From: Paenibacillus ginsengarvi
Lineage (GTDB): Bacteria > Bacillota > Bacilli > Paenibacillales > NBRC-103111
Assembly: GCF_003626695.1 (NCBI RefSeq)
Contig: NZ_RBAH01000002.1
Span: 310,001 to 374,000 of the forward strand
Length of the DNA stretch: 64,000 bases
Direction: 5' to 3'
Part shown: one piece after another, positions 46,300 through 54,271 of the stretch
Position numbering within the stretch: the first letter of the stretch is position 1
Layout of the letters: each line of letters begins with the position of its first letter
Position numbers and translations under genes: made by a program
Notes under the pieces: generated by a model
Told to the model about the DNA's origin: nothing
Databases searched by the model: none
What the model saw: only the letters and a program-made list of their open reading frames with translations

Positions 46300-47013
46300 A
46301 TGACAGTAACGCTGGAAGAAATCATGACCAAGCTCGAAGACATGGGATCGGAGCAAACGAAAAAGACGTTTATTCGGCATGGGGCGAAAGAGCCTCTGTT
46401 CGGAGTGAAGGTCGGGGACATGAAGAAGCTGGTCAAGGACGTCAAGAGGAACCAGGAAGTCGCTCGCGCTTTATACGAAACCGGAAATAGCGACGCCATG
46501 TATTTGGCCGGACTTACCGTCGACCCGAAGACGGCGAGCAAGGAAATGCTGCTAAGCTGGGCGAGCGCCGCCAATTGGTATACGCCGGCCGAATACACGG
46601 TCGCTTGGGTCGCTGCGGAAAGTCCGTTCGCCGCTGAGCTCGCCGAAGAATGGATACAATCCCCCGAGGAATTGATCGCCGCCTGCGGCTGGAGCACCTA
46701 TGCGAACTATATATCGATAACGCCTGACGACCGGCTTGACTTGGAGCGCATCGAACAGCTTTTGCGGCAAGTGGCTGCGACGATCCACGAGGAACGGAAT
46801 CGGGTGCGCTATACGATGAACGGGTTCGTCATTGCGGTTGGCGCCTACGTGGCGCCTCTGCACGAAACCGCGATTGCCGCAGCGGAGCAGATCGGCAGCG
46901 TGCAGGTGGATGTCGGGCAGACGGCCTGCAAGGTGCCGCTGGCCACCGAGTACATCCGCAAGGTAGAGGAGCGGGGGACGGTAGGCAAGAAAAAGAAAAC
47001 GTGCATCTGTTAA
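46300..47013 (+). CDS. DNA alkylation repair protein (AlkD-like HEAT-repeat)
   Basis: This 237-aa all-helical protein is of the AlkC/AlkD-like DNA glycosylase family: FGVKVGDMKKLVKDVKRNQEVARALY, then YLAGLTVDPKTASKEMLLSWA, ELIAACGWSTYANYIS and AACKVPLATEYI-like C-terminus. AlkD enzymes excise positively charged alkylated bases. This shorter subgroup is common in Bacillales and its activity is less certain. The ATG at 46300 has AGGAGG nine bases upstream, better than the in-frame ATG at 46291. It is monocistronic between two terminators. Confidence 0.85.
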   Translation: MTVTLEEIMTKLEDMGSEQTKKTFIRHGAKEPLFGVKVGDMKKLVKDVKRNQEVARALYETGNSDAMYLAGLTVDPKTASKEMLLSWASAANWYTPAEYTVAWVAAESPFAAELAEEWIQSPEELIAACGWSTYANYISITPDDRLDLERIEQLLRQVAATIHEERNRVRYTMNGFVIAVGAYVAPLHETAIAAAEQIGSVQVDVGQTACKVPLATEYIRKVEERGTVGKKKKTCIC

Positions 47014-47032
47014 CGATGCCCGCTTGAAGCGA

Positions 47033-47063
47033 AACTTCGGCTTAGTTGGCCGAAGTTTTTTTG
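47033..47063 (+). terminator. Rho-independent terminator
   Basis: AACTTCGGC pairs with GCCGAAGTT around TTAGTTG, followed by a T-run. It closes the alkylation repair gene. Confidence 0.9.
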
Positions 47064-47306
47064 TTTGAGCGTCTGCGCCCTACATTTCAGGTCAATTCGA
47101 TTGGGGGGAATTTTGCGTTGCCTGCCTCGCTGGCGAACGTGAAACAGAGTGCATAAAACATGAAGGAATTAGCCATAGCCAAGGAAGGGTCAATTTAATA
47201 CGATAAGGGCAAGCTTCCTTGCCGCCGGCGGAGACCCGCATGTAGGACGACTGGCGTACGGAGGGAGAAACGAATAGTTACCGATTGAACGGAAGGGAAG
47301 GTCATT

Positions 47307-49484
47307 ATGGCAAATACGGTTCCTACCTTAATACCGGCGCCGAAGCAGATGCGCTATCACGGAACTCTCTCGTTGGACAAAAGCCGGACCGTGATCGTGG
47401 AAGCGGAGGAGCGGGCGGCTCCCGTGACACAAACGGCCTCGCGCCAACTGACCGCATGGCTGTCAAACAATTGGAGCGGCAAAGTTGCGGCGCCGGACTT
47501 TGATGCCAAGGGGCATGCGAATGCTGAAGGGGAACGCACTTACCGGATATGGCTTTCGGAAACGACAGTTGAACGGGAAGCCGCGACTGCCCCGAAAACG
47601 GCCGCAGGAACGGAGCTGAGTACCGAATCGGAAAGGTACAGCCTCGTCTCGGGTGATACGGAGATTCGCATAACCGGATCGCCGAGAGGCATTATGCACG
47701 GCGTACAGACGTTGATTCAACTGCTTCAGGTTGGGACGTCCCAGGAATTGCTGAGTATGCCTCTTGTGGAGATCGAGGATGAGCCCGATCTTGCGGTGCG
47801 GGGAATATTTGCGGAATGCTTCTGGGGCTCCGATATGATGAAGCTGGACGACTGGAAGGCGATGGTCGACGAACTGGTCGCCTTCAAACTGAATACGCTC
47901 GTGGTCGGTATATACGGGTGCTGGCCAAATCGCTACCCGACAGATGCCAACAGCAGTTCCGAATTTTTGTTCGCGCCGGTTCTCGATCATGAAGAACTGA
48001 TGCCGGACAGACAGATCCAGTATTTTGACCCGATATCCAAGCAAACGGCGACCCGGACATACCGGCCGGCTCTATACGAGGATGATGGACTGGGAAAGCT
48101 GATCGCTTACGCGGTGGAAAGGGGCATCCGCGTTGCTCCTCAATTCAACGGTCCTGGTCATTCCCTGCTGCTGCCCCGACTGTACCCGGCCATTTCGGCA
48201 GTTAATGAGCGGGGGGAGGCGATAGGATCGGGCTATTCGCTGACGCATCCGGACACGTTTCCCATGCTGAAACGGATACTCAAGCGGGTAATCGATCGTT
48301 ACATGCTGCCTTACGGGCAAACTTGGTTTCATATTGGAATGGATGAAATATCCCGCTGGTGCAAGACGGATTTGCAAAAGCATTCCCCTCGCGAGCTACT
48401 GGAGCTTTATCTGGTTGAAATCGGGCGGTATGTGCTCGATAACGGAATGGAAAAGGTGATTGTTTGGCACGATATGGCCGACAGTTTGACCGGATTCGAC
48501 GAATCGTTCGAGGCGGTTCTGGAGAGAAACGGGCTTGCCGGGAAAGTCGTCATTCAATGGTGGAACTACACCATGCCGGTTTTTCCGGTCAAAGCGGTTC
48601 GAGGCGCGGAAGGCTGGGCAGCGCCGAGCACGGGCTGGTTGCCGGGCATGTTTTATCAAGACAATGTGGACAACATTGAAAACATGATCAACGAAGGGGT
48701 CGAGCATGCGTTCCGTGGCGCGGTAGCCTATGCTTTGTATTCGCCCAGCTATCGCAGGAATACGGCCTGCCTGGCAGAGAAAAGCTGGAATACGAGGAAA
48801 AGGGATATCGCCGATTATGACCGCCAGTATGCCGGCTGGATCGTCACGGACGAGACCGAACGCTGGGCCAAAGGCATGGGCGCGATGCGCAGGCTGTTCG
48901 AATATTCGTCCACATTTGTGCTGCTGCTGGAAATCGGCGTATTTTCGGGCAATTCCGATTCTTCCCGCCCCTATCCGGCAAGAATCATCCGAAGCGTTCT
49001 GGCAACGGACGGTACGCATAAAGCATTCAGGGTGACGCGCACGCTGGCCCGCAATGCGCTGCTGGCTTTTGAGCGAGGCAGCCCGGCAGCGGGCAAGAAA
49101 TACGAGCTGGAGGTCATTCGGTTCGAATGCAGGAGGGTTATCGGGCTGATCGATGCACTGCTAGGGCTTGTTGATGCCGTTCGCGCCTATGAACGGATCG
49201 CTGGCGGCCCCGTTGCGGGGCGGAGTGGGCTTGGCGCCGTCGGCGAGCGGCTGGAGCAGGATTTGGAAGCGTTCGATGGGCTGCTTGCCGAGATGCAGGC
49301 TGTCTTGCCCGCTTACATGGTGTATGTCGGCTGGAGGGAATATAAGTTTCTGCGCGAAGCAATCCGGGCGCAAGCCGAACAGTTGGGACATCTTGCCGGA
49401 GACCGGGCCGTTCTAAGCGGCGAGGTCTGCCTCCCGCCCCCCGTTGTTTGGAAGGCGCATTGTCAACAGGACATAAAGAACTAG
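47307..49484 (+). CDS. GH20 beta-N-acetylhexosaminidase-like glycosidase
   Basis: This 725-aa protein has an N-terminal GH20b-type domain (PTLIPAPKQMRYHG, then SERYSLVSGDTEIRITGSPRGIMHGVQTLIQLL). A GH20 TIM barrel follows from about residue 165, with the substrate-assisted catalytic pair D346-E347 in HIGMDEIS. The C-terminal about 190 residues are helical. GH20 enzymes remove terminal GlcNAc or GalNAc. There is no signal peptide, so it would act on imported oligosaccharides or be released otherwise. AAGGGAAGG precedes the ATG. An SBP gene follows after a hairpin. Confidence 0.9.
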   Translation: MANTVPTLIPAPKQMRYHGTLSLDKSRTVIVEAEERAAPVTQTASRQLTAWLSNNWSGKVAAPDFDAKGHANAEGERTYRIWLSETTVEREAATAPKTAAGTELSTESERYSLVSGDTEIRITGSPRGIMHGVQTLIQLLQVGTSQELLSMPLVEIEDEPDLAVRGIFAECFWGSDMMKLDDWKAMVDELVAFKLNTLVVGIYGCWPNRYPTDANSSSEFLFAPVLDHEELMPDRQIQYFDPISKQTATRTYRPALYEDDGLGKLIAYAVERGIRVAPQFNGPGHSLLLPRLYPAISAVNERGEAIGSGYSLTHPDTFPMLKRILKRVIDRYMLPYGQTWFHIGMDEISRWCKTDLQKHSPRELLELYLVEIGRYVLDNGMEKVIVWHDMADSLTGFDESFEAVLERNGLAGKVVIQWWNYTMPVFPVKAVRGAEGWAAPSTGWLPGMFYQDNVDNIENMINEGVEHAFRGAVAYALYSPSYRRNTACLAEKSWNTRKRDIADYDRQYAGWIVTDETERWAKGMGAMRRLFEYSSTFVLLLEIGVFSGNSDSSRPYPARIIRSVLATDGTHKAFRVTRTLARNALLAFERGSPAAGKKYELEVIRFECRRVIGLIDALLGLVDAVRAYERIAGGPVAGRSGLGAVGERLEQDLEAFDGLLAEMQAVLPAYMVYVGWREYKFLREAIRAQAEQLGHLAGDRAVLSGEVCLPPPVVWKAHCQQDIKN

Positions 49485-49509
49485 ACTGGGCGTTTTTAAT
49501 TTAGACTTA

Positions 49510-49547
49510 TGAGGTCAGCCAGATTTTTCTGGTTGACCTCATTGTCG
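49510..49547 (+). terminator. Terminator hairpin
   Basis: TGAGGTCAGCCAGA pairs with TCTGGTTGACCTCA. The trailing tract (TTGTCGTT) is only moderately T-rich. Confidence 0.65.
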
Positions 49548-49635
49548 TTACGGAAACTATTTTCTGCTGACAACCATCGCTCTGCAGAGAAATGAAATAG
49601 AGTGCATGAAAAACGAAGTATGCGTGCATAGGAAA

Positions 49636-49650
49636 TGAAAACGGTTTCGA
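49636..49650 (+). promoter_or_regulatory. cre-like site
   Basis: TGAAAACGGTTTCGA resembles the CcpA operator with two mismatches and is about 50 bases before an SBP start. It fits carbon catabolite control but is weaker than the site at 24201. Confidence 0.45.
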
Positions 49651-49663
49651 ATACGATTAGATT

Positions 49664-49675
49664 GTTAACGTTAAC
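49664..49675. promoter_or_regulatory. 12-base perfect palindrome GTTAACGTTAAC
   Basis: This palindrome sits between the cre-like site and the ribosome site of the SBP gene. Its size and CG centre fit a LacI-family operator. No LacI gene is in the window. Confidence 0.4.
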
Positions 49676-49698
49676 TATTATTTCTAGGGGGATTTAGA

Positions 49699-50988
49699 AT
49701 GAAAACCAGACTTATGGCGGCATCGGTACTATGTGTTATACTTGCAAGCTCTTGCAGTGGGCCCAAGGATGCAAACGGAGGACAAGGAGCAGGTTCGACG
49801 CCATCGGTAAAGGAGCAAGAGCCTGTAACCGTAACGGCGGTGATAGACGGGACGTACGACGAGCAGTTTGCGGAATCCTTACGCCGGCATATTAAGATGA
49901 AGTATCCGAACATAACCTTGGATATGCTTACTTCAAACTCGGGCACCCTGGACAATCTGCTTGCAAGCAATATGATTCCGGACCTTGTTTTCACTTACAA
50001 CGGCAACCTGAAATCCTACAAAGACAAAGGACTACTTTATGATCTGAGCCCGCTTATGAAACAAGTGAACGTACCCGAGGAGCGTTTCGAAGCCAATTAC
50101 ATGGCCGATATACGTAACGCGGTGGATGGCACAGCTATATATGGGCTTCCATACGAAACGACATTTCATGCGTTGTTTTATAACAAAGGAATCTTCGATA
50201 TGTTTGGAGTGCCCTACCCGAAGGCGGGCATGTCTTGGGACGACGTATACGAGTTGGCCAAACGCGTGACACGCCAAGAAGGCGGCGTGCAATATCGCGG
50301 AGTCGACCCCGGCAGCGGAGTGATCTGGATTTCGCAGCCGTTGTCGATTGCGGCGGTAGACTACAGAACAGAGAAAGCTTCCGTGAAGTCGGATCAATGG
50401 AAGATGATTTTTGAGCTGGTTAAAAAAATGTACGACATTCCGGGCAATACGCCGGTAGGCGCGCCGCTGGATCAATTTACAAAAACAAAGACGCTTGCCA
50501 TGTTAGGACAACTGAACATTTTCGGCCGATTGGCGGATGCCGAAAAAGAAGGCATGGACTGGGACGTAACGCAGTATCCGAGCTTCAAGGAACGTCCAAA
50601 TACGTATGGGAATGCAAGCGTATCCGTGGCGATCATCACACAGACGAGCAAGCATAGGGAAGCGGCGATGCAAGTACTGGACGTATTGACATCCGATGCA
50701 TACCAGACCGAGCGTACCCGCGGAGGCGCTATCACAACCTTGCGCAGTCCGGGAGTGAAGGCCGAATTTGGCAAAGACGTCCCGTCGCTTACGGGCAAGC
50801 ATGTGGAAGATATTTTTAAAAGCAAGCCGGTGCCGTATCCTATTGCCTCCATGTACCGTTCCAAAGCCGAAAGCTTGTTGAAAAAGGAATTCGATAAATT
50901 TGCTGCCGGCGGCATGGATGTCATTACGGCGCTAAACCAAGCGGATGAAGCGATCAACAAATTAATCGAAGCGGAACGGATCAAATAA
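49699..50988 (+). CDS. Extracellular solute-binding lipoprotein (family 1)
   Basis: This 429-aa sugar-binding lipoprotein has lipobox L-A-S-S-C (Cys 19), VTVTAVIDGTYDEQF, NLDMIPDLVF-type lobe strands, IYGLPYETTFHALFYNK and FGVPYPKAGMSWDDVYELAKRVTR. The last block is shared with the SBPs at 5899 and 57606. AGGGGG seven bases before the ATG supports the start. It lies downstream of the GH20 gene and converges on an AraC regulator of the two-domain type. No permease gene is nearby. Regulation by carbon source is suggested by the cre-like and palindromic sites upstream. Confidence 0.9.
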   Translation: MKTRLMAASVLCVILASSCSGPKDANGGQGAGSTPSVKEQEPVTVTAVIDGTYDEQFAESLRRHIKMKYPNITLDMLTSNSGTLDNLLASNMIPDLVFTYNGNLKSYKDKGLLYDLSPLMKQVNVPEERFEANYMADIRNAVDGTAIYGLPYETTFHALFYNKGIFDMFGVPYPKAGMSWDDVYELAKRVTRQEGGVQYRGVDPGSGVIWISQPLSIAAVDYRTEKASVKSDQWKMIFELVKKMYDIPGNTPVGAPLDQFTKTKTLAMLGQLNIFGRLADAEKEGMDWDVTQYPSFKERPNTYGNASVSVAIITQTSKHREAAMQVLDVLTSDAYQTERTRGGAITTLRSPGVKAEFGKDVPSLTGKHVEDIFKSKPVPYPIASMYRSKAESLLKKEFDKFAAGGMDVITALNQADEAINKLIEAERIK

Positions 50989-51013
50989 GCTTGCGTTCAT
51001 CTATCAATCGGAC

Positions 51014-51052
51014 AAAAGCGCCTTTACCGACAAACCGGTTAAAGGCGCTTTT
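51014..51052. terminator. Bidirectional terminator
   Basis: AAAAGCGCCTTTAACCG-type arms pair (AAAAGCGCCTTTA with TAAAGGCGCTTTT) between the convergent SBP and AraC genes. A- and T-runs on both sides make it work in both directions. Confidence 0.9.
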
Positions 51053-51054
51053 GC

Positions 51055-51873
51055 TCATAAATGATGCGCTTTGCGATATTGCGAAGGGCTCATTTGCATC
51101 TTTTTGGAAAAAATGCGGCTAACGTACAGCCCGCTTTCATAACCGCATTTTGCAGCGATCTGATCAAGCGTCATAGTAGTTTCGGTGAGCAACCGACATA
51201 CGCGTCTGAGACGCAAGGCGGCCAGATAATCCGACGGCGTTGCCTGGTAGACCGAGCGAAACCGGCGGGTAAATTGTACAGGACTAAGTCCAAGCTCATC
51301 GGAAATACGTCTGATGCTGACAGTGGAGGCCAGATTGTCCCGCAGCCATTGTTCGGCTTGTTCCATTAGAGCATCCGGCTGCGGCATGTGGCCGCCCTGG
51401 TTTCCCTGCTCCTTCTCCACCGCATGCAGCTGCCATATGTCTTGCAGCAGCAATCGCTTGCGTTGCAGGCCTAGCTCATCCTTGTCTATTCGCCATCGTT
51501 CCATATAGGAACAGGAAGATAGTACGCGGCCCCAGTCCTGAATAATCAGCTTGCCCGCCATGCCTGGCAAGAGCGATTGATCTTCCCGAATTTCATCTCC
51601 ATCGGGCGTGAATAATCGGAAGTAGATCGACAGAAAGGACAAAGGCTCCAGTACTTCCCGCTCAAAAGGGATATCCGGCGGGCAAAGCAGCAGTTCACCC
51701 GAAGCCGCAATGCCTTGTTTGGTCGCAATCCGAAAACGAAGGCTGCCCTTCTCAATGACGAACAAGGTCCATAGCAGATTGCTGTCTTTGTGGAATTGAA
51801 ATTGGCTCTTATTGTTCCATCTCGTCACAATAAGTACTTGCGGAAGAAGTTGTTCCATGCGCCATTTTTGCAT
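51055..51873 (-). CDS. AraC family transcriptional regulator
   Basis: This 272-aa regulator has a cupin-type sensor (about 10-110; GIAASGELLLCPPDIPF) and a double helix-turn-helix C-terminus (IRRISDELGLSPVQFTRRF and LDQIAAKCGYESGLYVSRIF). It is a paralogue of the 23140 regulator. The ATG is ten bases after AGGGAG. The promoter is probably the extended -10 at 51952. It converges on the SBP gene through a bidirectional terminator and is its most likely regulator. Confidence 0.85.
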   Translation of the reverse strand: MQKWRMEQLLPQVLIVTRWNNKSQFQFHKDSNLLWTLFVIEKGSLRFRIATKQGIAASGELLLCPPDIPFEREVLEPLSFLSIYFRLFTPDGDEIREDQSLLPGMAGKLIIQDWGRVLSSCSYMERWRIDKDELGLQRKRLLLQDIWQLHAVEKEQGNQGGHMPQPDALMEQAEQWLRDNLASTVSIRRISDELGLSPVQFTRRFRSVYQATPSDYLAALRLRRVCRLLTETTMTLDQIAAKCGYESGLYVSRIFSKKMQMSPSQYRKAHHL

Positions 51874-51951
51874 CCCGTTCCAACTCCCTTGTCAAACCAA
51901 TCAAGTTCATGTCCCTTGCAGAAAGCGGGGGTCCCGCCGGCTCATGATAAC

Positions 51952-51960
51952 ATTATAGCA
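51952..51960 (-). promoter_or_regulatory. Extended -10 promoter element
   Basis: The minus strand reads TGCTATAAT, a consensus extended -10, about 80 bases upstream of the AraC start. No good -35 is visible. A GC-rich hairpin (GCGGG/CCCGC) lies in the leader. Confidence 0.5.
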
Positions 51961-52114
51961 GAAGCAAAAAACGTATAGGTAGATTGTCTTCGTTGTTTCC
52001 TCTTAGGCGCTATCTCCGTATAGAACAGAATGACAGATAAATAGGAAACGGCATTTGATAAACAGTATGAAAAAGGGAAAGGAACGGCTTCCGACGACAA
52101 AACTCAACAAACGA

Positions 52115-52990
52115 TTAATGCATTTTCAAACGAAAGCGAGAAGGAGGCATACCGGTACTGCGCTTAAATGATTTGGAAAAATGAAAAATATCAGAAAAGC
52201 CACAATAGTCCGCAATTTCCTGATTGCTCAAATTCGTTGTAGCTAGCAGTTCTTTCGCATGCTGGATTCGCAGATGCAGTAAATATTGATACGGAGACAT
52301 CCCGAAATGCTCACGAAAAACAACGTTGAAACGAGAAGGCGACAAGTTCGCTCTGTGCGCCATCTCGCCTACGGTAAGAGGTTCCGACAACCGGAATGAC
52401 ATATACGAGGTAATCCAGTTCATGACCTGCTTCGAGTCTGACGGCTTATCCTGTTCCTTCAGATGGTCTTTAAGTATCATAAGAACGAGTTCAGTCGCCA
52501 CATTTTGCGTTTCCAACTGTGCCAGAGGATTCATGTGCTGACAAAGCTGTACAAGCCGCAGCATCTTTTCCCGGAATTGGACTGGCTGGCTCGGGGTGAA
52601 CCGGACCGGAATGTCGATCCCCTGCAGATCGTTCAAGCGAGGCTGTATCAAATGACGGTACTCCGCCAGGTCCGACTGGCCGGGCCGGGTTGTGAAGCTT
52701 TGTTCGCGTAGCGGATTATAAAAAAAGTCCATATGGACAAAGGGCGTAATCGTATCGGTAACGCCTTCCAGCGTGAGCATCCAGTCCGGTTGGATTAGAC
52801 AAATGTCGCCGGCCTCGAACTGGTATTCTTTGCTGTTTACCGTTGCGATAAACGTTCCTTCCTGCACATAAATTAGCAAATAATCGAGCAGCTTTCGCTC
52901 TGGGACGAACCACGGCTTGCGTATGGCGTAATCGGCTTGCCGGATAAAGGGGACGATTGGAGTTTTAGCGGTCTGTTCGCTCAATTGCAT
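52115..52990 (-). CDS. AraC family transcriptional regulator
   Basis: This 291-aa regulator has an N-terminal cupin (LLIYVQEGTFIATVNSKEY, FEAGDICLIQPDW) and a C-terminal double helix-turn-helix (VGEMAHRANLSPSRFNVVFRE and NQEIADYCGFSDIFHFSKSF). GGAGGAGG precedes the ATG with six bases. It is divergent from the phytanoyl-CoA-dioxygenase-like gene. Direct repeats in the shared 177-base intergenic region fit two AraC half-sites, so activation of that gene is inferred. Confidence 0.9.
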   Translation of the reverse strand: MQLSEQTAKTPIVPFIRQADYAIRKPWFVPERKLLDYLLIYVQEGTFIATVNSKEYQFEAGDICLIQPDWMLTLEGVTDTITPFVHMDFFYNPLREQSFTTRPGQSDLAEYRHLIQPRLNDLQGIDIPVRFTPSQPVQFREKMLRLVQLCQHMNPLAQLETQNVATELVLMILKDHLKEQDKPSDSKQVMNWITSYMSFRLSEPLTVGEMAHRANLSPSRFNVVFREHFGMSPYQYLLHLRIQHAKELLATTNLSNQEIADYCGFSDIFHFSKSFKRSTGMPPSRFRLKMH

Positions 52991-53070
52991 GTATATCCTC
53001 CTCCGCAGGGCGGACCCGCATGTACATCTAACCGAATCTTACCAAACCCTGCAATGAGATGACAATTGCT

Positions 53071-53128
53071 TTTGACAAATAGGATAAATCGATTTGACAT
53101 TCAGATCGATTCCCTCGTGCATTATGAT
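53071..53128 (+). promoter_or_regulatory. AraC-type direct repeats and -10 of the dioxygenase gene
   Basis: TTTGACA occurs at 53071-53077 and 53093-53099, each followed by a GAT block. The 22-base spacing puts the copies on the same DNA face. A -10-like TATGAT is at 53123-53128 with no good -35, as expected for an activator-dependent promoter. Confidence 0.55.
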
Positions 53129-53167
53129 TAAGGTGACCCATACCATCCATCGAAGGGAGGACTGTTT

Positions 53168-54013
53168 ATGAATTCCCAACAGAGTAGTAATATTTATCCG
53201 GAATTAGGCAGTGATTATCGGATCGAAAAAGAACAGTACCAATCATATCTCGAAAAAGGCCATATCGTGCTCCGGGGAGTAGCCATTCCGGAAGAAGCGA
53301 TGATTTATCGCAACGAGATTTGCGATCAGGTGCGCAAGCTAAATCCGCACCAGAAAGATTTGAACGACCGGGATACTTACGGGAAAGCATTTATTCAGGT
53401 AGGCAACCTGTGGAGACAAAGTAAAGTAGTAGAGAAATTCGTATTGGCCCGCCGCTTCGCGAAAATAGCAGCGGATTTGATGGGAGTAGAGGGGATCAGA
53501 ATTTATCATGACCAAGCGTTGTTCAAAGAGCCTGGAGGAGGGCACACACCTTGGCACCAAGACCAAATATATTGGCCTTTGGATACCGAGCACACGATTA
53601 CGATGTGGATGCCGCTCGTCCCCATTTCCGAAGAAGTCGGCTCGATGACGTTTGCTTCCGGGACCCATAAAGAAGGCCCTATTACCCGCCAAGTCATATC
53701 GGACGAGTCGCATAAAACGCTCTCGCAATACGTTACGTCCAGGGGGTACGAGCAGGTGAATTACGGGGCGATGGCTGCTGGCGACGCGACCTTCCATTCG
53801 GGATGGACCGCGCATTGCGCACCGGGCAACCCGACAAATACCATGAGAGAAGTCATGACGATCATCTATATGGCGGACGGAGTCCGGGTTGCAGAACCTG
53901 ACAGCTCGGCACGCAAAAACGATTTGCTGGCCGTTTTTCCTGGACTCAAACCTGGAGATATAGCGGCAAGCCCGATTAACCCGTTAGTTTATCATAGAAA
54001 TTGGGACAAATAA
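53168..54013 (+). CDS. Phytanoyl-CoA dioxygenase (PhyH) family protein
   Basis: This 281-aa non-haem Fe(II)/2-oxoglutarate oxygenase of the PhyH family has the iron facial triad visible as H130-x-D132 (PWHQDQIYW) and a distal His (H210 or H216, FHSGWTAHCAPGN). The following Arg (TMREVMTI) would bind 2-oxoglutarate. The substrate is unknown; the family includes hydroxylases of many small molecules. GGGAGGA precedes the ATG. It is divergent from an AraC regulator with probable binding repeats between them, and is followed by a terminator, so it forms a single-gene regulated unit beside the GH36-like gene. Confidence 0.9.
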   Translation: MNSQQSSNIYPELGSDYRIEKEQYQSYLEKGHIVLRGVAIPEEAMIYRNEICDQVRKLNPHQKDLNDRDTYGKAFIQVGNLWRQSKVVEKFVLARRFAKIAADLMGVEGIRIYHDQALFKEPGGGHTPWHQDQIYWPLDTEHTITMWMPLVPISEEVGSMTFASGTHKEGPITRQVISDESHKTLSQYVTSRGYEQVNYGAMAAGDATFHSGWTAHCAPGNPTNTMREVMTIIYMADGVRVAEPDSSARKNDLLAVFPGLKPGDIAASPINPLVYHRNWDK

Positions 54014-54049
54014 CCAGATAAATTATCAAAACCAATATATGATCTAACT

Positions 54050-54081
54050 AGAAGCCGCGTAAATCGCGGCTTCTTCTGTTT
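54050..54081 (+). terminator. Rho-independent terminator
   Basis: AGAAGCCGCG pairs with CGCGGCTTCT around TAAAT, followed by TCTGTTT. It ends the dioxygenase gene. Confidence 0.85.
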
Positions 54082-54271
54082 ATGGGATTCAGAGGACATC
54101 CTCCAAAGCTTTTTGTCGTCTCAAGCTGGCAGCAAAATAGTTCAACGCGATCGAAACATCGTGCTATTGTCGGCTTCCCTTGCAGCGAATAAAGTTAAAG
54201 TGTCGACGATGTACAAAGCAATTGCGTGAAACTGGCATTACGATTATAGGCATAAGGGAGATCATTCGTTC

